Part shown: in pieces, positions 40,901-52,900 of the stretch
Layout: each line of letters opens with the position of its first letter
How positions within the stretch are numbered: position 1 is the first letter of the stretch
Assembly (NCBI RefSeq): GCF_016859285.1
Contig: NC_053413.1
Span: forward strand, 12,884,001-12,948,000
Length of the DNA stretch: 64,000 bases
From: Xiphias gladius
Lineage: Eukaryota > Chordata > Actinopteri > Istiophoriformes > Xiphiidae
Reading direction: 5' to 3'
Translations under genes and position numbers: made by a program
Notes under the pieces: generated by a model
The model's input: the letters and a program-made list of their open reading frames with translations, nothing else
The model's database searches: none
Told to the model about the DNA's origin: nothing

Positions 40901-43900
40901 GACACTATACACCATGCCACACGTCAGTCCAGAGACACTACATTGGGTATCCGTGCCAGTACAGGAAGTATAGTGGCCGTTTTGGTTGTCAAAGTAGGCA
41001 ACATAACCCACAGCGAGGTCACTCTGCTCCCAGGAAACTGTCGCAATAAGTTGTTCACAGGCCATATTGGCCTGGACGTTGGAGGGCGGACAAGGTTCTG
41101 AATGAAGGGAAAACACACATGTAAATATGGGGAAGAGACATTGCCATTGCTATACAGAACCATATCTGTACACACATCCCTTCCTGATCAGGTAACTAAC
41201 CAGTCATGAGGTGATGGGTTTCAGAGGTCAAACTGTCACATGCCAGGTTGTGTGCAGTCACAGTCATATTGTAGATCTGACTACACTGCAGGCCATTCAG
41301 AAAGCAGGTGGTCTTTGTGGTGTTACAGGTGACTGCGGAGCCCTGGTCAGTCACAGCCTCGACAGAGTAGGAGCTGGCACCACTTGCTGCAACCCACGTC
41401 ACCAGGCTGGTGCTCACATTGTAGTGGACAGAGAGATTTGTGGGAGCACAGGGCTCTGGCAAGAGGAAAAATTATGTAGTTTTCATTTTGTTTAAGTAAT
41501 ATGACTATTAATAGCCCAAAGTTTTGAGTTATACTCACCTGTAGTGAGCCTGGCAGGGGCACTGGCAGGTCCAGGACAGCCAGTGTGCATTGCCTCCACA
41601 ACAACAGAGTACTCCTGTCCACAGACCAGGCTGTTTAGGTTACAGGATGTCCCCATCTCACTGCAGGAGGAGCTGTGTCCATTGGTGGAGGTTGCCTGGA
41701 TGCTGTAGGCTGTAGCTGTGGCTGCAGCTGCGCTACTCCAGCTGACCAGAGCTTTATGTGTGGTACAGTTCAGTTTAGCTGAAACATTGGTGGGAGGACA
41801 TGGGGCTAGAAAAAGAGACAGGTGCAGTTGAGAAGAGGAGACCATTAAAATGAGAGACACTGCTTTCTTGCTGAGAATTAAATAAGAAGATCAATTCCAC
41901 TCTCACGTTTACCACTCTCTAAATATGATGCTACACCCAGCAGCTGGTTATCTAAGCTTAGCATAAACACTGGAAACATAGGGAATTGGCTAGCTCGGTT
42001 CTGTCCAAAAGACAAAAAAAATGCACCTTCTAGCAATGTCTCATTTCGATTTTGTTACCTTTGGACAGAGCCACGGTAGCTGCTTCCCCTTGTGTTAAAC
42101 TAAGCGAACCGGCTGCAAGTTGTAGCTTCATATCTGGCTCACAGACAGAGAGATATCAATCTTCTTGTTTTAGCAAATAAGTGTATTAGTGTATATTCCT
42201 TTAAGAAATCGTTTTAAAGTAAACCTATTCAAGGTACCAGTGATCTTCTCGATAGGGGTGCTTATTTCGCTCCTGCACACATTAGTGTGTCCCATCACAG
42301 TGAAAGTGTAGAGCTGACCACAGCTCAGGTCCAGGAAGGAGCAGCTGCTCTCAGTGGAGTCACAGGTCGCGTTAACACCTGAAGCAGACGTGGCTTTAAC
42401 AGTGTAGTTCTGTGTTGTGCTGCCCTGGTTCCACTTTACTGTCATGACGTTGCTGCTACAGTTCTGGTCAGCAGTGGTGTTCTCAGGTCTACAGGGAGCT
42501 GGAGGTGGTTGAAAAAAGAGAACATTTTCTATTAGAATCATATTATATATTCTTCAGGAACATCATTTTGTTTTACATTGATTTTACATATAAGTTACGA
42601 ACATGAAAGAGCTGCACTCACCAGACTGAACCTTGTAGTCAGAGCCAGCGATGATACTGCAGTGAATGGACGAAGAGGTGACGGCCACCTCATAGACTTT
42701 GCCACACTGCAGGTCACGGATGGAGCAGGAGTTGGAGGTTGAGTTACAGGAGGCTCTGTGTTCATCAGTGCTGATGGCCCAGGCGGTGTAGTTGTCTGTG
42801 CCCGTGGTCTGTGTCCAACTCACATGCATAACATTAGTGTTACACTCGACGTCTGCTACGACATCTTCGGGGAGACAGGGAGCTATGGGAGAGAGTTTGA
42901 TCACAGATGAGCACATGTGCTACCAGTATAGGAACATAGAGGAATCTGAGGTGTCATAAATTAGTGAATAAACTGTTCACAAATCATAACCATTTGGTAA
43001 CAAAATATGCATAGGTTTCCCCAGGATTTGGTTACTGCCGTCCTCTAACCTTGATCTATAAGGGCCCATTTGGGAATAATCTTACACCACTGGTAATTAC
43101 GCAAATCTGCATATTAAAAGATGTTTTGCCTACTGTCTATATGCATGTGTGCCTGTGTGTGTGGATGTAAGCTTGTCCTCATTTCTCACCAGAGTCAAAA
43201 TGAATTTCAGCATGTCTAGTGCTGTTGCAGCTTTCTGTGGAAGCCACCAGTGTAGCGGAGTATGAGCGGCCACAGTCAAGTTTTACGGTGCAGGAGTTGT
43301 CATTGGAGGAACAGGATGCTACCTGTCCATGCTCTCCTGTCACCTCGACAGTGTAGAAACCTGCTCCAGTGCTCTCAGCCCAGGAGAAACTCCCCTTGTT
43401 TGTCCCACAGTCCACACGAGCAGAGAAGTTTCTGGGCTGACAAGGGGCTGAAAGAGGAGGAAAACTGACACTTAAATTTAGGTTACGCTAACTTTTTTTT
43501 TTTACTCTGCTGCAGCTGTTGCCATAGAAACACATTCTACCTGTGCTTATTTCTATTGGTGGACTGTGGCTGCTGCGGCAGTTTCCATCCTGTGCTGCGA
43601 TGTGGAAAGCATATCTCTGTCCACACAGCAGGTTTGTCAAAGTGTGTGAAGTGTTAGAGGTTGTGTGCACTGAAGGGGGGAGTGTGCCACCTCTCCTTTC
43701 AAATTGTAAAGTGTAGGTGGCCGCGGACACTGCACTCTGGTCCCATGTGAGGGTCAGTGTATTGGTATCACAGCTGACCTGGCCCGTCAAGTTAGTAGGA
43801 GGACACAAAGCTGGGATGATACAAAGGAAAGTTGATGTGAATAAACCAACCTGAAGAGAGAAACACTATATCAAAGAATCCAAATTCAGTGCAGTTTCCT

Positions 43901-46900
43901 CTCACCTGTTCTCAGAACCACGGCTGAACTCGACTCACTCCAGCAGCCCCTGTCCACAGTAACTGCAGTGACAGAGTAGGTTTGCCCACAATGGAGGTCG
44001 GTGAAATTGCATGAATTGGAATAGTTTGAGCTGCAAGTTTGGGTGTGTCCATCATCTGCAGTTGCTGTCGCTATGTACATCTCTGCCCCTGTTACTGGAG
44101 ACCATGAGACAGCGCTGTCCTCACAAGACGGCGACACAGTGACATTACTGGGAGCACAAAGACCTGGAGAAAAGGGTAGAAAAAAAGGATTTCATGTTGT
44201 AATTTTTTTCTGAACAGAAATGTAACAATTTGAGTGGATATTTAGTCTTTCTGCACCTGCTCTAAAGCCATAAACTGCACTTGGGTTTCCTGTGCATGTC
44301 TTAGAGTACGATGTGACTGTGATGCCATAGGTTTCACCGCAGTGGATGTCAGGTACTTGGCAGCTGGTGGCGTTGGTGTGGCAGTGGTGTGTGTGTCCAT
44401 CCTGGCCTGTCACTGTCGCATTGTATCCTACAACACTGGGGCTTCCTACCCACTTCACCAGAGCTGAGTGATTGAAACACACCAGATTGGCGCTCACATC
44501 CTGCGGGGCACACGGGACTGAGGTGGGAAAATGGAAAAAAAAAAAAAAAAAGATGGGTGACAACACAAGAAGCATCAACTGACATTTTGTGAGGTACAGC
44601 AGGAGTTCAACATTTTGAGAATAGCTATTTTTTTTTTTCTTGCCAAGAGTTAAATGAGAAAATTCCTACTATTGTGTTTGTGCTAAATATGAAGTTGGAG
44701 CCAGCAGCCAGTTAGCTTGTCTTAGCATAAAGAGAAGAAGCAAGGGGAAACAGCTCTCCAGGTAACAAAAGCTCGAAAGCTCAGAAATTAACATAACAAT
44801 TAAAAAACATCATATCTGGTTTCTTTAACACTAACAAAACTTTAAGTGTACAAAACCTCAAGTTGTGGTTTTTCGGGGGTTATGTGCTGGACTATTTAGC
44901 AGGGAGCAACCAGTTACACTTCAATTTTTGAACGGATTAAACAAAAGACACACGACGTGCTAACTGTCAAGTTTCGTAGTTGCCGGTAGGTGGTTTTGTT
45001 TCCAGTCTTTATACTAAAGTAAGCGGCTGCTGGCAGTAGCTGCATTTTTACTGGCAGTGAGTCGTGTCAGTCTAACTCTTCATACAAAACAATTGTATAT
45101 TCCAAAATATCAATCACCCACATTAAAACCATCTTTTTTCCTGCACCTCTGTAACAGTCAGTTGGATCGGTTTTTTACGGGTTTGAGCTTCTTTATTAGC
45201 AGTATATCGGTGGAAGATTTACCTGTTTCGAGGGATTCACTGACACTTGGGATGCTGTTGCACAGCGCCCCTTGAGCCTGGACTGTTATATTAAATTCCA
45301 AGCCACAGGGAAGATTTTGGAACAAACAACTGGTATCGGTAGTCTTGCAGCTATCCTGATACCCTTCTCCTGCTAACTGAGCCAGGAAGCCGAGGCTTCC
45401 CACAGGGTCAGTCCAGCTGAACACTGCTGTATTGGTGCCACAGGTGTACTGCTTAGATATGACAGCTGGAGAACATGGGGCTGAAAAGAAAACAGGAGAT
45501 ACAACATAAAGATGAGTGTTTACCTGGTGGAAGAGGCAAGAGGTGATTCCTTTTTCAATGTTCTCTCACATCCATGCAAACACTCACCTGTAGTAATGTT
45601 GGTACTGGATCCAGGTGCACTGTCACACTGGCTTCCTCGTGCAATGATTGTGGCTGTGTAGGTTTCACTGCACAGGAGATCTGTTAGGCTACACGTAGCA
45701 GTAGCTGAGCTGCACGAAACCTTGTGCCCACTTGTAGCTGTCGCGTTAACTATGTAACCCATCGCATCAGCCATTGGCTCCCAAGACAGAGACGAAGAAT
45801 TGGTACCACAGATCTGGATGCTGTTCTGGATAGAGGGAGAGCAAGGAGCTGAGAGGGAAATAGAAAGGGAGAAGGATCAGTAGTGTTTAAGGTAAATGTT
45901 TTAGTTCTTTCTCTTTGTACTTTTAAGTTAAGCTGAAGTCTGTCCAGCTTTCTTATCTTCTACCTGTCATAATGACTGCTCTGGCGCTTCCAGTGCTGTT
46001 ACAATTGGCATCCTCAGCCACTACAGTCAGGTTGTAAACTTTTCCGCACTGAAGCTGGTTCAGCTGACAGGAAGCTGTATTGCTCCTACAGGAAGTATAA
46101 TTGTCAGAGCTGCCCTCTCGAGCAACTACAGTGTAGGCCACGGCCCCGGCGGCTGCAACCCAGGACACGGTGGCCGTGTCTGAGCCACAGTGGAGACTGC
46201 TAGTCACATTAACGGGGTCACATGGTCCTGGCGGAAGAGGTAGAGAGGAGTTATACGTGTTGAGATATGTTCCAAGTCAAGAAAATCCTCTTGAGATACA
46301 TAAAATGTACAAAAATATGTCAACACAACCTGTTGTTATAAAAGTTTGACTAGGAGCGCTGGTGCAGTGGCTGTCCAAGGATGTTACTGCGATGTTGTAC
46401 TGACTGGCACACTGCAGGCCGGAGAAAGAGCATGTGAGGCTTGATGAGGAGCAGGTGTCAGAGAAGCCGCTGGGGCCCGTAACTGTTGCTGTGTAGGTGG
46501 TGGCACCAAGAGAGGCTTTCCAGGAGGCCAGAAGATAGTTTGTGCCACAGTGTGCCACTGCTGTTAAGCTCTGAGGGGCGCACGGTGCTGGAGGAAGGTT
46601 TCACAGTGAATGAATTAAATCAGAGTAGCAAAATATATTTAATGGATGTTATTATCCTCTCATCAACATCTTTATTACCTGTCTGAACAGTTTTTGGGGA
46701 GCTGTATGGTCCGCTGCAGCTGCCAGAGGAAGCTTTGACAGAGACATTATACAACTGTCCACACTGAAGACCACTCAGACTACAGATGGTACTGTTACTG
46801 TGACAGGTCACTGAACTGATGTTTCCAGCCAGTGGCACAGCAGTCACACTGTAGTTGAGGGGGTCAGGAGAAGCGATCCAGCCGACCATTAGCTCATTGG

Positions 46901-49900
46901 TGCCACATAACAGGTTTGTACTGATGTTCTGTGGAGCGCATGGTACTAACAGAGACATAAAATAATAAGTTTAAGTCAGAAAAAAACAGGCAAGTTTGTT
47001 TCCCTTTCATCTAAAGTGGGTGTAAACAAAATCCATGCATTTTCAATTAATTAAATCTTGTAGTGCTTCATGAAAAATAAACAGATGTCTCCTATTGAAA
47101 ACTGAAATTTCTTAAAGAAAAAGTTTGACATTTTGGGAAATACTTGTTTGCTTTCTTGCAAAGAGAATGTGTAATCCATACAATACCAAAGCATGAAAAG
47201 ATAAATGTGGTTTTATTGTTTCATTGGGAAGTTATATGAGGGAATATTTCTCAGCCAGGCACAGTGATTACCTGGAAATATAACTTCTTAATCAGTGAGG
47301 TTTAGAGGTGCTGGTGGGCGGATTTTTTATTCATTTCTTTTGTGGACAGAGCCTGGCCAGTTGTTTCCCGCTGCTTCCAGTCTCTATTCTAAGCTAAGAT
47401 AGCCATTTCCTGGCTAAAGTCTGCTAGCTTCATATTTACCATACAGACATTATAGCGACAGCCTTGATCGTCTCATCTAATCTATTGGATTTTCTCAGCA
47501 GGAAATCCAATAAGCATATTCCCCAAAATGTTGAACTGTTCCTTCACTGTTTTCTGTCATAGCTACTTAGAGTGTATATTTACTTATCATTCTGTATAGA
47601 CAGAATGATAAGTAACAAAAGCTTCTTGCATAACCACAAGATTCATCAATTTATGTTATGTTATGAGCTCTAACCACTGGCAGCTGTTGATCATCATTAT
47701 CTACTGTCTTTTGGCTAAAGGCATTAAGATTAGCTTTTTCAAATTAGGTCACGTGTCTTTTGCAACAGCTGATCATGAAAACAAGTACACTAAATTTACA
47801 AAAGAAAACTACCTGCTACCCAAAGTGCTCACACTAGCAGAGAGTAAAAAATTTAGCCAGTGTTACTTGTGATCAGCTCATATAAGGGATATTTTAAATA
47901 AACTTTTATCATTTATTTGAAGTTGTTTGGATGAAAATTTTGATGGGCTCTACCACATCTGATAAAGAATCAGTCACAGAAGTTGTGTGGTAGGTCTGAT
48001 CAAACGTGGCTTGACCTCTCTCTCAGTACCTTGGTCTTGTCTGAAGGGAGCACTGTAGTTGCTGACACAGGTGCCATCAGTGGCACTCACGTGAATCTCG
48101 TACGCCTGGCCACACACCAGGTTACTCAGTGTGCAGTTGGGGCTGGAGCTGTTGCAGGTGAGGATCTGTCCATTGCTGGTGGCTTTCACATCATAGCTCA
48201 TTGCATTGGCACTGGGGGCCCAGGACACTTGAGCAATGCCAGCGCTACAGATCAGCTGGCTGGACACATTAGACGGAGTACATGGCTCTGGAGAGGGAAT
48301 CAAATAAACACCAATCACTGTGAATTAGGTCTTTGTGAATGACGCTGTAATGACTATTTAAAACCTCCTAATTAAGCGACCCATTAATGACATAGATGGT
48401 GGTGGTCAGTGTTGTTACCTGTGTCCAGAGAGACGGTGTTGCTCAGGTGACCTGTACAGTTGTCATCAGCTCCTGAAACACCAATGATGTAAACCTCCCC
48501 ACACTGGAGCCCAGGGAGGCTGCAAGAAGTTTTGTTGGTTGAGCACTCTGACCTATGACCTTCACTGCTAATAGCGACAGCTGTATAGTATTTGGCACTG
48601 TCGCTGGCCACCCATGACACAGGTACGGGATCTGGGGAACATGTATGCACGGCTGCAACGTTGGTGGGAGGACATGGCACTGAAGGGAAATAAATGGGAA
48701 GGAGAAGTTTGAGGATGTGTTCAAGAAAGTCCCCCAGCTGCATCTATGTCCTTAGGAATGATAAATCTGCATTTCTCACATGTTTGCACTGTGACCTCTG
48801 TACTCGGAAGACTGAAGCACGTCCCAGTGACAGAGAAGACGATCACCCCGTAGGAGCTTCCACACAACAAACCTTCCATGGAGCACTGCGTCTCTGTAGA
48901 GTTACAGTACAGAGACTGACCCATTCCTCTGGAGATGACGGTGGTGTAGTTCTCTGCAGGAACAGAGATGTTCCAGGTGACCGTCAGCTCTCCAGTAACG
49001 CAGGCCACACTCGCCTTCACGTCCTCCGGGCCACATGGCACTGAAAGAAGAGGGGACAAAAATGAGCAGACATACGACATTCAAATTTTTGGTCATCGTT
49101 CTTCCAGGGAGAAACAGTTTATCCCTCTGAGTTTGCTACCTGAGTCCATGTTGATCGGTGTCGAGGTGGAGGGACAGTTTCCATCATTGTAGGTGACAGT
49201 TACACTGTATGTCTTTCCGCAGGGCAGAGAGGTGATTTTACAGTTGTTGACTGTGTTGCTGGTGCAGGTCAGTTGAGTTCCACTTTGATCCTCTATAGTT
49301 GCTGTGTAGAGGCCTTTGGTTTGATGGTTTTGCCACACTATCAGAGCATGGTTGGCATCACAATCTCTGAATGCCTCAATGTTGGTTGGAGGACACGGTG
49401 CTGGAGGAAAGGCAGAGGATATGGTTGGAGAGTGTGGACACATCAAATCTGACTTTGCCAAATTATCATATTTTGAAGGAAGTGAATGTTTGTAATGACT
49501 AGGGAGAGGAATGATCAGAGTTTTCAGTTGTTGCAAAGGTGCATTGTATTTTTCCCGATGACACAAACATGTGATCCAAGCTTCTGACCTACCTGTCATA
49601 AAGGTGACCTCCTCACTGGCAGTGCTGTTGCACTTGAGATTAGTGCCAATAACGCTGGCGGTGTAATTCTGTCCACATCTCAGTCCTTCGATCAAGCAGT
49701 TGGTGCCCATTGAATTGCATCTGTGTGTATTTCCATTGGCATCCTGAGCAACAGCAATGTAAAATATGGCACCAATTCTTGTCGTCCAGTTAACTCTTGC
49801 AGAGTCTTGGCTGCAGTCGGCTGATGCTGAGACATTGAATGGGGTGCAGGGAACTGGAGAGAGGGGGAAATTATGTGTCTAAGACCAATCTCTCATTAAA

Positions 49901-52900
49901 CAAGTCAGAGTAATAGAGCATCACTGATGAATGTTTCACATCTTAGGAACTATAAATAATATCATACAGTTGTCCTACAGAGCTCCCAGTACGTACCAGT
50001 CTGAGCCACTTCTCCCAGCACCTTGTTAGTGGAGCAGTTGTCATTGGAGGCGACGATCCACACACTGAGATGTTCGCCACATGGCACGCCAGTCACCGCA
50101 CAGCTGTTGGAGGATGTGGTGCAGTTGTAGGTTTCTCCAGTGTTTCCCTGTGCTTCTACAGTGTAGGAAAGAGCTCCAGCAGCAGAGTCCCAGGTCGTGA
50201 TCAGCATGTCAGAGTGACACTCGGCTGCCATCTTTACATTTGTTGGTAGACAAGGAGCTGCAGTGAAAAAATAGAGAAGAATCAGGCAGTGTGTGGCATG
50301 CTCCTATCTCTTATTTTTTCTTCCCACAAGTAGATATTGGATAGATGCCACATTTATTAAATAGAAATTTAAATAAAAACTGTTTTTCTTGAAACTACTT
50401 CAACTGCTCAGAGCTCATAATTATAGCAACTAACAACCATGTGTTGTTACATGCATGGTTACAAAACAGAAATTAGTAATTAGTCTAATAAATGGCCTCA
50501 TTATCACAATTTATTATATTTAATATACCACAGTGATCAAGTGATGTATGTTTTATCATTTCATGATCTTCATCATGAAGTCAAGTAAGTCAGAGATAAC
50601 ACACTTTATAAGTTTACAATACTATAATCTATTAAACAAAACCTGTATTGTAATTATTTTAAGTTATATTTCGACAATCAGGTCTGTTCCATGTTTAACA
50701 GTATTGAACTAACAAATGCAAGTTAAAGGATAAGGGTAGTGTTAGTGTCTATTTTTCTTATTGTCAACAAAAATGAAGACCAGAAGTGGCTCTTACATTT
50801 AACATTTCATTTCAAGAAAAGGCTCCGTAATTTAATGAGACACCTGGGCACTGTTTTTAGCAAGCTTTACTCAAAAAGGAGTAAATGATGATTTAGTTAA
50901 GGACTACTTTCAACAGCCAGTTAATACACACTTGTGCTCTGGTAAGGTACAGTATATGTGTGACTCATAATAAACTACAGTGCCCATGTTCATTATAATG
51001 AAGGAAAATGTCACCTAGTGTTGCTCATTGATGTTTTTTGATTGATTTTGATTTTTGATTGATATATCAGGCTTTGACTGACTACACAGACAATACTTGT
51101 TAATAAAATCAATTCATTGTTAGTTTTTATCTTTTCATGGGATTTGTTGACAATAAGAAAAATATACAGTACAATATCACCAACATTATGTTGTTACAAT
51201 TTCAGAAAAATCACACTAAATAGTGTGATTTAGCCCTTTATGTGATCAAAACAAATGAAGTCCTACTCACAGGTTCGGACAAAATCAGGCTGGCTGACTT
51301 CACTGTTGCAGTCAGAGCTGACGGCGTACACAGTGTACTTGTAGAACTGACCGCAGCCCGTGTTAGTGAAGTAACACGTGTTGTCCACCGTCCTGCACTC
51401 AGTCACTTTGCCAGTGTTGTCCACCGCTGTGGCCACATAGTAGAAGGTGTTGTTGGTGGGCTGCCAGCTAAAGACGATCACATTGCTGGCGCAATCGTGA
51501 AGGGTCTGAGGACGGGCTGGAGCACAGGGGACTGGAGATAACAGAAAGGAGACAGAGAATTAGACAGTGTTGCACAATAAGTGAGAAATTAAATGCAAAT
51601 GGGTGGCGTGGAAATCCTCCAAACTCTGGCTGAATGAGGAGAATAGAGAGATAAGGTTTTGCACTGGGAGAGGAGTGGAGCTTATATTAATGACTGAACT
51701 TTCTAAAACACTATATTAATTCAGGAGGTAGATGTTTACAGCAGATTTAACAATCTGTTTTTTTGAAAGGCCACAAATATCATCTAAGGAACCAGACTCC
51801 TTTTGTAATTTATCCCTTTTCAGCACTTCATTGGCATAAACAGGCATGTGTGCTAGGTGTGTGTGTCTGAGTGCGCTAGACACTAGATCTTTTCCCTTGG
51901 CGGACTGTATATGTGTGTGTCTCCTTCACCTTTTCACTTTCCAGACTAATACTATAGCTGACCTTTGGGATAACTCCCTGATTTCAAGTGACTGTAAAGA
52001 GCTTTACATTGACTGGTGTTGGATGGCAGGTCTTGGCGGCTATTGTGAGGGTGTGTTTCACCGCTCAGCATGAGAAAAGAGCATAGGACACCATGGGAGG
52101 AACCTAAACAGCTTCCCATAGGAGACACTTATGGGGAAGGTTAGTGATAAAGAGCTTATAGTATGTCCAGAAGTGTGAGTGTGTGTGATATTGAGTGATA
52201 CAATGAGAAGGTGTGTGCATGCATGTGGGAAACATATACAGACAGATGATGAGGCACAGACAATATAAGCCTTGAAAAAGGACCGACAGACAAATACAAG
52301 CCACTTTTGTAGTTTCCACGTCAGCAGGTGCTCCGCTCACCTGTCTCGAACAAAGTGGAGGTGGTGGAGGTGCTCTCGCAGTCGTCAGAGATGGCTGTGA
52401 CATGGACCCGGTACTTCTCACCACATTTGAGCATGGTGATCTCACAGCTTGTGGAGGCTGATGTACAGTTAAGGGACACGCCAGTGCCATCGACAGCAGT
52501 GGCCCTGTACAAGTTGGCCCCAAACACCAAATCCCAGGTCACTGTCACCATGCCGCTGGAGCAGCTGTAGTCCACAGAGATTGTCGTCACCGGGTTTATG
52601 GCTGAATAAAAAGTGTTCAGATAATGTAAACAGATGTTCAAAATATTTATTATATCAGCTTAACCCTAATGTTCTATGTGGGCTCCTGGAGTCCCCGGGC
52701 CCTCTTTAACAGCTCAAAAAGATGCATAACATTGTTTTACCAGCTTGATACTTCATGACTTTAACTAATTTTATGAGCTTGGGTTGATGACATGTTACGG
52801 AAGTCCACTACAGCTGGGTAAATACAATGGATTTTCATATTGTCTGTGTTTGTGATTGGTGTTGACAGTACTTTTTATGAGCAGTACCCACTTAGAGCAG

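Larger units (their letters stand above)
38698..44517 (-). other. fndc7: fndc7 block 3: FN3 domains 17-30
   Basis: Exons: d17 44517-44257, d18 44163-43906, d19 43810-43541, d20 43447-43190, d21 42882-42622, d22 42498-42238, d23 41805-41539, d24 41455-41201, d25 41097-40837, d26 40502-40242, d27 40054-39797, d28 39681-39421, d29 39325-39062, d30 38961-38698. Domains 24 and 27, and 25 and 28, are close copies (shared YFDNQNGH, WEQSDLA, TDTQCSVSGLTCG and EAVTDQG, GLQCSQIYN). Domain 29 ends with codons ACC ACA C and splices to d30 starting GT CCT TGT, giving Arg instead of the usual Gly at the junction. Confidence 0.87.

Noticed and set aside
46980-48029. Possible missing FN3 exon in the 1 kb d11-d12 intron
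   Set aside because: Scanned for a PC.P...L.CG frame on the minus strand and found none; the interval is filled largely by fold-back element copy C.
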